From Chenopodium formosanum (taxonomy: Eukaryota > Streptophyta > Magnoliopsida > Caryophyllales > Amaranthaceae): DNA of 64,000 nucleotides. Made by a program: the position numbers and the translations under genes. The notes beneath the pieces are model-generated. The model was given only the letters and a program-made list of their open reading frames with translations, searched no databases and was not told where the DNA came from. The stretch spans positions 35,269,501 to 35,333,500 of the forward strand of contig CM044866.1 of the NCBI GenBank assembly GCA_024500155.1. Direction: 5' to 3'. Within the stretch, counting starts at the first letter, position 1. Each line of letters opens with the position of its first letter. Below are positions 1 to 11,011 of the stretch, in pieces.

Positions 1-1435
1 TGGTGCCAATGTGGGGGGTGCCAATTAGTGGATGAAAAGGCCACCGGTTTGAACCGGTGGCAAAAGTCGGAATTGGCACCGGTTAACCGGTGCCATAAAA
101 GCCCACAAAAAATTAGTTCAAAGTTTTTGGCACCGGTTAACTGGTGCCAAAAAAACCCAAAAAATCAATTTTTTTTTTTTTTTTTATTTTTATTTTTTTG
201 TCTTTTTTTACTTAAAAATTAAATTGACTAAAATAAATATGAACAACAAAATATAAATCGAATATCATTCAATATAATCGAAAATTTACAGTATATAATA
301 AAAAAAATTACAATATAGATCTATAAAATTGATCTATTACAACATATAAATAATAATAATAATAAAAAAAAAACTACGATATAAATCAAAAAAAAAATTA
401 CAACATCACAATCAAAAAAACCCCATACAACATCTAAATCAATATTCTTGATAAGTTAAAATAACAAAAAATCGATTAAAATAAAAAAAAACGATTAAAA
501 TAAGTTAAAAATCCCAGAAAATAAAAAAAATCGAATTAAAATAAGTTAAAACATCGATTAAAACAAACCAGAAAATCGAAAATAAGTTAAAAACCCAAAA
601 AAATGAATTAAAATTAATTAAAATAAAAAAAATTGATTAAAATAATAAAAATCGAATTAAAATCGATTAAAAAAAATTGATTAAAATAAAAACAAAAATC
701 GATTAAACCCTATCTTGCTCATGCATGTGTTCTTGGTGGATAAAACCAAAAAAAATTTCGAAGAAACCCAGAAAAATCAATTAACATAAAGCCCAGAAAA
801 ATCAATTAACCAGAAAAATCAATTAACCAGAAAAATCAATTAACATAAAGCCCAGAAAAATTAAAATTGAAATCGAAAAAAAATACCCAGAAATCGAAAA
901 AAAAACAAAATCGAAAAAAAAATCTATTAAAATCGAATTAAAAAAAAAACCAGAAATCGAAAAAAAAAATCAAAATAAAAAAAACAATCAAAATTGAAAT
1001 CGAGAAGGAGGAGGACGATGTTGCATGTTGGTGGTCTTCGAATGAAAGAAAGGAGGAGGACACTAGGGAGAAGGAGATGAGGGAGAAGGAGATCGAGAAA
1101 GAGAAATAGAAGGAGGAGAAGGAGATCGAGAAGGAGATCGAGAAAGAGGAGGAGAGGAGAGAGAAAGAGGAGGAGAGGAGAGAGAAACGGCTGAGAGAAA
1201 TAATAGAGAATATATTAGGGTTGGGGGGGTTAAATGGGCCGGTTTTTTTTTTTAATATTTAATGGCACCGGTTTGTTCAAACCGGTGGGCTTTATGTTTT
1301 TGCCACCGGTTTGAAGTGAACCAGTACCATACATCCTGGTTCAGCTTCCCACCAATTTTTAAGGCCATTTTTACCACCGGTTTGGACTGAACCGATGGCC
1401 ATTAGGGGGTGCCTTTTTTATTTTTTCTACTAGTG
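1..1435. mobile_element. CACTA (En/Spm-type) non-autonomous element, 5' end cut by window start
   Basis: The right end reads TTTTTTCTACTAGTG, the inverted form of the CACTAGTAGAAAAA terminus that defines CACTA transposons. Both ends are rich in palindromic subterminal motifs of the form CACCGGTTNAACCGGTG. The interior is A-rich with repeated ATCGATTAAAAT and then a purine-rich GAGAAGGAGATCGAG tract. No transposase is visible, so it is a non-autonomous copy. It belongs to the same family as the elements at 5107-6531 and 14277-16095. The left terminus and the target-site duplication lie outside the window. Confidence 0.8.
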
Positions 1436-3124
1436 TAACCATGATGCTAACATTGATTGCATGATTGGATTGATTGACATGACCACTTGATATCAATTTG
1501 ATCATAATTGGTTGAGTAATTAATTATGTTTCTTCTTACTGCTTAGCACTAGAGAAATCTAGGTTAGAGAGTAAGAGGATGATTAATTGGATGCTCCTAA
1601 TTGCTCCTACTACTTGTCTTTGCATTGCTTGGATTGCTTGATTCCCTAATTATCTTTATTTTTATGAATGCATGTTGATCCCCATTCCCTAGTGTTTCTT
1701 ATGTTTGTTTGGTTCTTGGTTTAGGTAGTTGATTAGTGTTACCTTTTCACCTTTACTTCAACCTAGATTAGGTGTTAATTAGAAATACTTGAACATAACC
1801 GTTCCTAGTGGTTCGACCCTTGACTTACCTCTATACTTGTATTTAGGTTAGTTGAGTGATTATAAATTTTGTTTGACACTAGGGAGGATTAGTCAACAAC
1901 CTAGTTTCCCTACGTCAGATTCCTACGCCTATTTATAGGGGTCTTCGTTTAACCCTAATCAAAAACAGAAAACCAAAACTCTAAACCCTAAATTCTGAAA
2001 TCCTTAACCTCTCGAACCCTCTTACTATCATACTGCTTTTCCCCTCTCTTCCCAACTACTCTTCAACCCTAATACATTCCATTGAAGTCCTTTGGGGTAC
2101 GAAGAAGGAGGAAAATCCATAAAACGCATAAGACGGTGATCTAAGCATATAAAGAAGAGCGGTTAATTTCTTGAGCACTTGGATAAATCACTTTTTTTTT
2201 TGTTTAAATAACTTTAATTTATTAATTAGTGTTGTTTGATCATTTTAAACAAACTTTTAATTAATAAATTTCACATAGTATTCTTGCGTTAATTAAAGAC
2301 TAGAATTGAATAATTACTTGTTGTTTTATCACTTAAGACAAGGCGAATATTGTTTATTTTGTTCTTTTCACGAATTTGAATAAAATAAGAATGATGACAT
2401 TCGTTGCAATGCAACCTTTATGTGATTAATGCTTCTAAAAAAAATCAACTAACTTAGTTTTAGGTATCACGTTGCATATATTGTTTGGTGACGAAATTGT
2501 GAAAAAAGAAGAGCAAGTAAAGGCCGCACTAGGGTTAGAATAGCGATTGCTCCTTAAAAGGAACGCTATTTTAGTACCCTCACTCCCGAATTCATTTATG
2601 GTACATGTAGACCAATTTGGGCATGGGTAAGCTTATGATTCATTCTAAATATCCTTTGAACCCTAATTGGGAGAAAGGCATGAACGAGGTTTATGAGTTT
2701 TCCTAAAACTCATTAACGATTCCTTATTAGTTTCTTACAAAAAAGCGTAATGATAGAATCAACTCTAATTCAAGGTCTTCCAAACATTTAGGAATTCAAA
2801 TCCTAACACACCTTAAAAAGTGTACAGTCCTTGGCTTTTAAAGGGTCATGGGTATAGAGGAGAAGGTTCCCCTGGCCTACGGCAGGTACACCGTCCTCAC
2901 ATAAGGTACTTTGTTTTTTTTTACAAGCGGCCACGCGATAGCCGATCGCATGCAAGACGAGCTGATCAGTAGATCATTTCTCCTAAAAGTTGTATATTTA
3001 AGCGATACATAGTTAGTAATATTTCATAGTGCAAGATCATCTTATCAATCGTAGTTTTGTTGAAGAGATTCCTTTATTTTATCTAATAATTATGTTTTTG
3101 TAAAAAGTGATTTCTTTGTAAATG
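1436..3124. other. Unassigned AT-rich region with LTR-like promoter features
   Basis: No credible gene is seen. A TATA-like CTATTTATAGGGG at about 1927-1940 is followed by a run of AACCCTAA-like and pyrimidine-rich sequence, a layout like the U3/R part of a plant LTR, but no TG...CA ends, primer-binding site or protein remnants could be tied to it. An imperfect hairpin (arms AATAGCG and CGCTATT) lies at 2539-2570. It may be an old LTR-retrotransposon fragment. Confidence 0.3.
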
Positions 3125-3200
3125 TCGTATTTATATACTGTACTAAAACTGGGCACACTAGCTCCAAAGCTGACACGTGTACCTGTTTTTTTTTTTTTGG

Positions 3201-4958
3201 GTAGACTATATTGTCAAAGATCTTATTATTAAAGATACTCCAAGATAATATATTATCCTTGATATCTTAATAGTGTTTCTCAATCAATATTATTCATGGA
3301 TGTTCAGCATATATTTAGACCATATTAGTTGACATTAGATCTCTTAATTCAAAGAGAGTATATACTCTGATTTTGTAGAGTATATTTTTGCTATCCTTAT
3401 TAGCACACGTACAACTATTATACATGCTCTAGAGTTTTTTGTTTGTTTTTTTTTTTTTTTTTTTTTTTGGTTATACTGTATAATTGTCAAAGTTCTTATT
3501 ATTTAAGATGCTCCAAGATAATATCCTTGAATTTTTAATATTATTTCTCAATCAATATTATTCACGGATATATTCAGTATATATTTAATCCATATTAGTT
3601 GACTTTAGATTGCTTAATTCAAAGAGGGTATATGCTCTTATTTGTAGAGTATATTTTTGTTATTCTTATTAGCACACGTACAACTATTATAAATGCTCTA
3701 GACTTTTTTTATTTTTCATTTTTAAATTCGAAATTAGGCTACAATTAACCAAGAAAAGGAAAAATCAAACAAGCAAAAACAAGAAAGCTAAAAAAAACAG
3801 AAATCTAAACACCTAATTACGGAGAAATAAAACCCTTTCATGGTACTAGAGCAAGTTGAACCTAATTTTTTTTTCCTCCCCACATTATTCATGTGGCTGC
3901 CAACACCATTTCTTATGATGCTAAACGGCTAAACCTTTTTTTTTAAAAAAAAAACCATGATATGTTGAACCTAATTGTGCTCTCATTGTTGTCAACCTCG
4001 CTAATATTATCAAACTCAACTCAACCAATTATTTATCCAGTAAAAAAAATATGTTTATTGTAACACGTAAATGTTTTTTATCCTCCACGAGTGAAAGGAA
4101 ATTATGTGAAAAAATATTTATATACATAATAAAAATATTAAATGTTTATATAAAGATATGACTTTTATCCATGCTATCCAGAAATATAAAAAATTCTATT
4201 TTCAGAAGTTTCATATTAAATTTCAAGTGTATTTAGAGGTTATAGAGGAGAAAAAAAGGTATGATATTATTTGTGATACACGAAGTATAATATTATATAT
4301 ACAATGATCATGTTGTTATTATAATAGTAAATTTTTCCAAATATATATGGAGTTCACAAATTTTCATATGTGGCTGGCCATTCTATATGGCCGAGATTAC
4401 TTGGTTAGGGGTTACTCGATCGGTCAGGGGTTACTTGGTCAAGAGTTACTCGGTTGGTCAGGAGTTACTTATTCAAGGGTTACTCAATCAATCAAGGGTC
4501 AAGGGTCCCTGTTTTTGTCTTTTAGTTTTTATTTATTTATTATATTTTTGGTTGACTATATTGTCAAATATCTTATTATTAAAGATACTCCAAGATAATA
4601 TATTATCCTTGACTTCTTAATATCGTTTCTCAATAATCAATATTATTCATGGATATTTAGCATATATTTAGTCCATATTAGTTGACTTTAGATTGCTTAA
4701 TTCAAAGAAAGTATATGCTCTTATTTTGTAGAGTATATTTTTGCTATCCTTATTAGCACACGTACAATTATTATACATGCTATTGACTTTTTGTAGACTG
4801 TATATTTGTCAAAGATCTTATTATTTAAGATTTTCCAAGATAATATTCTTGACTTTTAAATATTATTTCTCAATCAATATTATTCACAAATATATTCAGC
4901 ATATATTTAGTCCATATTAGTTGACTTTTTATTGCTTAATTCAAAGAGGGTATATGAC
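3201..4958 (+). repeat. Four copies of a ~235 bp unit (fourth truncated)
   Basis: Units at about 3201-3434, 3471-3703, 4551-4787 and 4791-4958 share the order TTGTCAAAGATCTTATTA, CTCCAAGATAATAT, CAATATTATTCA, CATATTAGTTGAC, TTCAAAGAG and AGCACACGTACAA. They differ by scattered substitutions and small indels. Units 2 and 3 are separated by about 850 bases of unrelated AT-rich sequence and a minisatellite block. They lie inside the proposed Helitron. Confidence 0.8.
4395..4505 (+). repeat. Minisatellite block 1, GGTTACTCGGTCAGG-like
   Basis: Degenerate tandem copies of a roughly 14-17 bp unit (GGGTTACTCGGTCA and variants with TTACTTGGTCAAG). The same unit recurs at 6535-6915. The sequence just upstream (TGGCTGGCCATTCTATATGGCC) is echoed at 5066-5095, so a larger block including the array start appears duplicated. 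Confidence 0.75.
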
Positions 4959-5106
4959 TTAATGCAAGTATCGATTATCAATTCATTGAGTTGAATTATA
5001 TTTAAATACATTACATTCAATTTAAGAATAAAAAATTTATTTATATAGCACCAATTTTTATATGTCATGGCTGGCCACATCGTGTGGCTGGGGTTACTCG
5101 AGTTAT

Positions 5107-6531
5107 CACTAGGTGAAAAAACGAAATTGGCACCGGTTCAAAACCCCTCAATGCCACTGGTTTTGAACCGGTGACTATTTGGGGGGTGCCAATAATTGCA
5201 TAAAAAGCCACCGATTTGAATCGGTGGGAAAACTTGTTATTGGCACCGGTTAACCGGTGCCAAAAATGCCCAAAAAAATTTAATTCACTGTTTTTGGCAC
5301 CGGTGCCAAAAGTGCCCAAAAAATCAAAAATTTTTTTTGTTGTCTTTTTTCACTCAAAAATTAAATTGACTAAAATAAATAAGAACATCAAAATATAAAT
5401 CGAATATCAATCAATATAATCGAAAATTTATATAATAAAAAAAATTACAATATAGATCAATTACAACATATAAATAAATAAAAAAATTACAATATAAATA
5501 AAAAAAAATATTACAATATAAATCAATAAAAAAATTAAACATCAAAATCAAAAAAAACCCCATACAACATCTAAATCAATATTCTTGTATCTTGATTCTT
5601 TGATTTAAGATCTAAATCAATATACCTGCACCAATTAAAAGAAAAAAATAAATCGATTAAAATAAATAAGTTGCGAAATATATATATATATATAAAATAA
5701 AAATAAAAGAAAAAGAAAAAAAAATACAGAAAAACCCACAAATAAACCCACAAAAATAAAAACAAAAACCCAAAAATTAGTTAAAAACCCAGAAAAAAAA
5801 AACAAACCAGAAATTCAAATCGAATTCAAGAACTCGAAAAAAAAACCAGAAAGAATTCAAGAGCTCAGAAAAAAAAAACCCAGAATTAAAATCGAATTCA
5901 AATCGATTAAAATCAAAAAAATCGAATAAAAATCGATTAAAAGAAAAAAAAATCGAATTAAAATCGATTTAAAAAAACTCAAAAAAATACCAAAATCAAT
6001 TAATTAAACCTAGAAAAATCAAGAAATTAAACCCAGAAAAATCAAGAAATTATACCTTAACCTCGAATAATTTTGGATTAAACCCAAAAATTAAACCCTA
6101 ACCTTGCTCATGCATGTGTTCGTGGTGGTCTTGGTGGTGGTGGAAAATTCGGTGTTGCATGTGTTCGTGGTGGTCTTCGTGGTGGCCTTTGAATGAAGGA
6201 GAAGGAGAAGGAGACGAGGGAGAAGGAGATCGAGATGAGAAAGAGAAGGGAGAACAGGAGACAGGGAGAGTAGGGGAGAGCAGGAGAGAGAAAGAGGAGG
6301 AGAGGAGAGAGAAAGAGAGGAGAGTTAGGGTTGGGGGAGAATAAAAAGGCAGTTTCTTTTTTAAATAACAAACCCACCGGTTCACATATATGTTTTTGCC
6401 ACCAGTTTGAACTGAACCGGTGCCATTATTCCTGGTTCATTTGCCCACCCATTTTTTAGCCTATTTTTGCCACCGGTTTGGACTGAACCATTGGCAATTA
6501 AGGGGTGCGTTTTTGTTTTTTTCTACTAGTG
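5107..6531. mobile_element. CACTA non-autonomous element, complete
   Basis: The left end is CACTAGGTGAAAAAA and the right end TTTTTTTCTACTAGTG. It has the same CACCGGTT/AACCGGTG subterminal palindromes, A-rich interior and purine-rich GAGAAGGAGA tract as the element at 1-1435, so both are copies of one family about 1.43 kb long. It sits inside the GGTTACTCGG minisatellite of the Helitron. The flanking trinucleotides (TAT left, ATT right) do not match exactly, so the 3 bp TSD is not confirmed. No transposase is present. Confidence 0.85.
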
Positions 6532-6534
6532 ATT

Positions 6535-6915
6535 CGGTTAGGGGTTACTCGGGTTACGTGGTCAGGGGTTACTTAAGGGGTATAGTCAGGGGTTATTTGA
6601 TGGGTTCGATTAGCGGTTACTCACTTAGGGGTTACATACTTGAGGGGTTACTCAGTTAGGGGTTAATCGAGAGTATATCCGGTCAAGGGTTATTTGAGGG
6701 TTTTGGTCAGGGCTTACTCAATAAGAGGTTACTTGAGGGGTTACTCGGTCAGGGCTTACTTGAGAGGTTACTCGGTCAGAGGTTACTTGAGGGTTTACTC
6801 GATCAGGGTTTACTCGAAGGTCAGGGGTTACTTGTGGGGTTCGGTCTGGGGTTAATCGGTCAAGGGTTACTCGGTTAGGAGTAACTCTAGTAACCTCTGA
6901 TTGAGTAACTCTAGC
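6535..6915 (+). repeat. Minisatellite block 2, GGTTACTCGGTCAGG-like
   Basis: About twenty degenerate tandem copies of GGGGTTACTTGAGGGGTTACTCGGTCAG-type units, interrupted from block 1 by other repeats and the CACTA element. It ends about 180 bases before the Helitron 3' terminus. Confidence 0.75.
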
Positions 6916-7306
6916 TACATAGAAAAATCCCCCATTATAAAGTGGTATATCATTATTTTGAGTGGTGTAAAATGTATGATTAAGACACCTATGTAAGTAA
7001 ATTCATTATTACTCATTAAATCGTTTTATCTTAAAATTTTGTTAAATGAATATAAGTATTAAATTTGTAAGCCGTGCATCGCACGGGTACCATGCTAGTG
7101 ACTTTTTATTAATGAATTGAATTTACTTTCAAAATTAAAAAAAAAAAAAAAGTAATTTTTGTAAATGAAAAAAAAAGATATAGTTAGAGAGGGTGACATC
7201 TATCTATCTAAAATGTGCTCTAATACTTTTTATTTGTGTATTTGATGTTTTTATTGTATTTCAAGTGAAATTATCAATTATGCAGGCTTGATGAAGGAAC
7301 GTGCCA

Positions 7307-7386
7307 CGACTGCACAACTTGATCTAACGACTGCACGACTTGATCTAACTTATAATTAAAGACTTTAAGGAACGACTTGATCTAAC
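7307..7386 (+). promoter_or_regulatory. Three direct repeats upstream of the knottin gene
   Basis: Two adjacent copies of CGACTGCACRACTTGATCTAA (7307-7327 and 7328-7349) and a partial third, ACGACTTGATCTAAC (7372-7386), end about 75 bases upstream of the TATA box. They could be transcription-factor sites; no known factor is inferred. Confidence 0.5.
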
Positions 7387-7459
7387 TTTTAATTTAAATT
7401 ATACTTTGTTTATTATTATCCCATGTCAATTCAAGTGATCCAATGGTTTGTTTGAGTGT

Positions 7460-7467
7460 TATAAATA
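7460..7467 (+). promoter_or_regulatory. TATA box of the knottin gene
   Basis: TATAAATA lies 95 bases upstream of the ATG at 7563, a normal distance for a plant core promoter with a short 5' UTR. Confidence 0.6.
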
Positions 7468-7562
7468 TGAATGATTTTTAGAATAACAGACACCAATCCA
7501 ATCGGCACTATAATAAAATAAAGGTTTCCGCTGTCTAGTAATTTAGTCAACAAAGTAAACTC

Positions 7563-9064
7563 ATGGAAAGAGCTTCAATCATGTTTTTCAAGCTCGTGCT
7601 TTTAGGAACTCTTCTGCTTCATTCTTCAGGTAAACTTTTGTATTTCAGTTGTATCAGTTTGGTTTAGTCTTAATTTATGCGAAGAGAATAAGGCCTTGTA
7701 TTATTTAGTTAATAAAATTATGCTCTCCTACTTTGAAAGATGAAAAAGGGACTGATCAGCTATCTAAAGTCTAAAGCTAAAAAATAAGTATATAATGATC
7801 TTTATATACTATCTTAAACTAAAAACAGAAACAATATTTTAGGTCTACCAAATAGGAAAATAGGAATTATAATATGAGACAGAGGGAGTACACGTACGAT
7901 TTGACTTTAATTCTCGGATATCAAACTCAACTATAATTTCAATCTAGGTCCTTTTTTTGTCAAAAATGGTTTTTAATTTAAAGTAACATTTTATCTTTTA
8001 TTGTTAAATATTGTCTGGCCTCCGTAGTTCGGCCCCTCAGGTGAAAATTAAAATCGTGGCTCCGCCACTATTAGAGGGCATACTTTTATGATGAGTTGAT
8101 TGACTAGATGAAGTAGATGTATATATCGGATAAACAAGGTCAAATATTATTTAGTTAAACAAATTATACTTTCGTACTTTTATTATCAGATAACCGGATA
8201 GAATTTGGGTTGATCAATGATGGGTTGGATCTGTTTGGGTCGGGTATATTCAGTTCAAAAGTACCCTTTTAACCCGCCTCGGGTCGGATCGAGTCAAGAT
8301 CCGTTAGGTCTAGATCTGGTTTGGGTCAAATCAATTTCAAATTGATTCATATTCGGTTTGGATATATTTGGATCGAGTTCAAAGCGGATTTGACCAAGTT
8401 AATTTCGGGTCGGATGACTTTGGATCCAGTTGGTTCCTGTTTGGTTGATTTCGATTCTGTTAAGTTCGATTTGATTACTAAGGTTGATTCAGTATTCGAT
8501 CAATTATGATTCACATACTTTTCATGTTTGGCTGAATTTTGATTGGGTTGACCAAATTGAATAATCAAATAGGTGCATTGTTAAAAGTAGTGTAATTGTT
8601 GAGTTTTTGTTTTTTATTTTTTAAATCTTATTACAGGGTCGATATCAGGTCATTCATGTGTCCTTTTTCCTTATCGTGTCATTAATATATGTTTAAGTAA
8701 AAAAAGGTAAATAATAGATTGGGTTTATAATTATGGTTGGTTTGAAATCCTGTCAAGTCAAAATCAGGTCGGGTTAATATATCAGATAAAATCGGGTAAC
8801 TGTCGAGTTAATTTTGGTTCGACTTGAGTTTAGGTTGGGTCAAATCAATTCGGTTTGAAGACCGGGTCAAATCGGTCTCGGGTTGAGTTAAAGTCAGGTC
8901 AAATTGGTGACGAGTCAAGTTCGACTCGGGTCAAATTCGGATTCGGGGGTAGTTCAGTTTGGTTATATATCGGGTTTGGGTCTTGAATTTTTCGGATCAA
9001 ATTGAATCGGTTACAGCTCAAAACTAATGGTTATTTTTGGGTTTTGAAACCTCTATATATATTA

Positions 9065-9104
<40 letters not shown>

Positions 9105-9463
9105 GTATATATGTATATATATATATGTGTATATATATATTCCACAATCTACTTATCATCCATGATTCGAGTTCACAAGCATGACACTTTATAACTAGTA
9201 GATGATCAGTAATACTAATAATGAAAATTTGAATTTCTAACTAAATAATCATTTCCCATTATTGTTGATCATGTATTATGTATTTATGTGCAGGTGTGAT
9301 GGGTATACCAAGTGCATTGATTACTCAAGAAGGGCAACGCAGAGAATTGCAAGAGTGTGGTTTTTATCATGATCCTTGTGATAGCGTCCCTTGTTGTGAA
9401 GGTTTTACTTGTAGACAGCAATGGGTTTTCTGGGGCGACTATTATTGTATTCCGAACGTGTAA
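7563..9463 (+). CDS. Secreted knottin-like cysteine-rich peptide, two exons
   Basis: Exon 1 is 7563-7629 and exon 2 is 9294-9463; the 1664 bp intron has GT (GTAAAC) and AG (TGTGCAG) ends and splits a glycine codon. The joined product is 78 residues. Residues 1-23 form a hydrophobic signal peptide (core FFKLVLLGTLLL), so the peptide is predicted to be secreted. A short pro-region follows, with an Arg-Arg pair at 38-39, then a cysteine core with Cys at 44, 51, 56, 57, 62 and 74. The spacing C-x6-C-x4-CC-x4-C-x11-C fits an inhibitor cystine knot with three disulfides. The core DSVPCCEGFTC resembles the amaranth alpha-amylase-inhibitor knottin and, less closely, Mirabilis/Phytolacca antimicrobial knottins, so a defence role (enzyme inhibition or antimicrobial) is likely but unproven. 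The last loop is unusually aromatic (WVFWGDYY). The start is fixed by the signal peptide and the TATA distance. Confidence 0.8.
8160..9010. repeat. GGGTCGGGT-type degenerate repeats in the knottin intron
   Basis: About 850 bases rich in GGGTCGGGT, GGTCAAATCGG and TTCGGGTC motifs. They are the reverse complement of the GACCCGACCCGAA arrays that flank the hAT-like element at 41141-43709. No terminal repeats could be placed here, so it may be a decayed copy of such an element. Confidence 0.5.
9055..9141. repeat. (TA)n / (ATGTATAT)n microsatellite
   Basis: An almost pure TA-dinucleotide run with interspersed ATGTATAT, in the knottin intron about 150 bases before the acceptor site. Confidence 0.9.
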
Positions 9464-9631
9464 TACAAATATCAAAGCGGGTCATGACTCATGACCAGAT
9501 ATTGGAGGTGATTGGACGTTCTTGAACTGTATTATTGTTTTTTTTTTACTACCTTTTTTTGGTGTTTAGAGAGCCAAGATCTCTTGAATCGGGAGAGAAA
9601 CTCTAACCGCGTTACTACAAATGTTGAATGT

Positions 9632-9637
9632 AATAAA
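9632..9637 (+). terminator. Probable poly(A) signal of the knottin gene
   Basis: AATAAA lies 169 bases after the stop codon, preceded by T-rich sequence. It is the first such signal downstream. Confidence 0.45.
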
Positions 9638-9792
9638 CTAATGATATTGAGCTCTTAATTCATGTTAATCCGGTTTCAAAAAATAACAAAAATCATGTTA
9701 ATCGTTGTCTATTTATTTGTTTTCGAGGGATGTCAATCCTTATATTTTTATTTTTATTATAATCTTTTTTTATGCATGAAATGCTTGTTTAA

Positions 9793-10128
9793 GGTCCTGT
9801 TTGGTAATTAACTGGTAGCTGGTTGACATAGCTAATTGTATCAGCTTATTTGACTAGCTGGTTATAATTAGCTAATTGTGTAAAAGTATTTGGTAAATAG
9901 ATGTTAATTGTTAGCTGTTTTAGTGTATTTAAGAGCAAAAAAGTTTGTTAAATAAACTAATTTTAAAAAGCTCTTATAGGAAGCCTTCTAAAAGAGCCTT
10001 TTGAGCCCAAAAAACTCTTTTAATAAGATATTTACCAAACACATAAATTAGCTTTTTTATTTGGTTAAATCTTTAATTGGGCAAAATAAGCTAAAAGCTC
10101 TTTAAAAATCTCTTTACCAAACAAGGCC
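9793..10128. mobile_element. Tourist-like MITE (PIF/Harbinger)
   Basis: The ends GGTCCTGTTTGGTAA and TTTACCAAACAAGGCC are imperfect terminal inverted repeats of the Tourist type (GGCCTTGTTTGG). TAA flanks both sides (9790-9792 and 10129-10131), the usual 3 bp TSD. It is 336 bp, AT-rich and non-coding, and lies in the 3' flank of the knottin gene. Confidence 0.85.
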
Positions 10129-10140
10129 TAAATAACGTAG

Positions 10141-11011
10141 TCTTGAATATAAACTTGATTTTAAATGTTTTGATTGTAATTGATGATAATTTTAAGGAAA
10201 ATTGTCCCGTATACTTGTTACACCTTACACCCAAAAATTAAAATTTTGATTTTTCTTGACTTTGCCTTTACTTTAACCCAATTGACCGAGTGAAATAAAT
10301 TTTAGAGTCAGTAAAAGGTTTGAGTCATCAGCCGGTGATAACAATTAAAGATGGGCTGGACATAATAAACGACCCAATATGAAAAAGGACCGGTTTGGAG
10401 ACAAAAGTAGACAATCTAATTTTCAAAGAGAGTTGGCGTCATAAAGAAGTAATTGTAAAAAATTATGGGAGTCAGCCATAACCGCTCTAATTTGTCTATA
10501 AATAGGGGCAAGAGGACCGCATGAAAGACATCGGCAAATCAATTCTAAGCTTTCTTCTTAGCTTTCTTAGTTTCCTGGCTTAGTATCCAAACGATAGCGT
10601 ACGTAGTTTTCCTTAGCATGTAGTGAAGATCGATCGATCATCTTTTCCAATTGTATGAACATGGAGGTAACCTCACCTTTAAGTTGTACAATTGTAGACC
10701 TGACTTTATACTTTAATTAATGTAGACCATTTGCATCTTTTGTCATGTTTATCTACTCGTTTCTTTAAGCAATCTAACTTATTTAATTTTTTTGGGAATC
10801 TTCCTTGTTTGTTTTTGCTATGTAAGCGAGGTTATCAATAATATTTTGAAACCAGTAATTCGAGGAGAAGCCCCCTAATACTCTAGAAAAAGATAGGGTA
10901 TTGACTTGTTGCCAAAGAACAATATTTGCTTCAACAAGTTTTTGGGCGAACACATACAGTGAGAGAACACTAAACTGAATCCATTTAACTTTGTTAATTG
11001 GAAGTTTTCCC
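10141..11011 (+). other. Unassigned region with a promoter; probable LTR/leader remnant
   Basis: CTATAAATAGGGGCAAGAGG at about 10497 looks like an LTR core promoter (TATA box then a GC/AG-rich start region). It lies about 510 bases upstream of a decayed basic open frame that starts at 11012. No clear LTR ends or primer-binding site were found, so it is only probably the 5' part of an old retroelement. Confidence 0.35.

Larger units (their letters stand above)
3125..7098 (+). mobile_element. Putative non-autonomous Helitron
   Basis: The 3' end has the Helitron signature: a short hairpin (CCGTGC-atc-GCACGG at about 7072-7087) followed about 11 bases later by CTAG, then a host T at 7099. The proposed 5' end (TC at 3125) leads into AAAACTGGGCACACTAGCTCC and a CACGTGT motif, similar in style to the 5' region of the second Helitron at 43783. 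There is no RepHel coding sequence. The body holds four long tandem-like repeats, a minisatellite and a nested CACTA element (5107-6531); without the CACTA it would be about 2.5 kb. The 3' end is well supported; the 5' end is approximate. Confidence 0.6.

Noticed and set aside
6098..6385. 95-codon open frame on the - strand
   Set aside because: Low-complexity frame through the purine/pyrimidine tract of a CACTA element.
5104..6534. 3 bp target duplication for the CACTA at 5107
   Set aside because: Flanks are TAT and ATT, which do not match, so I did not claim it.
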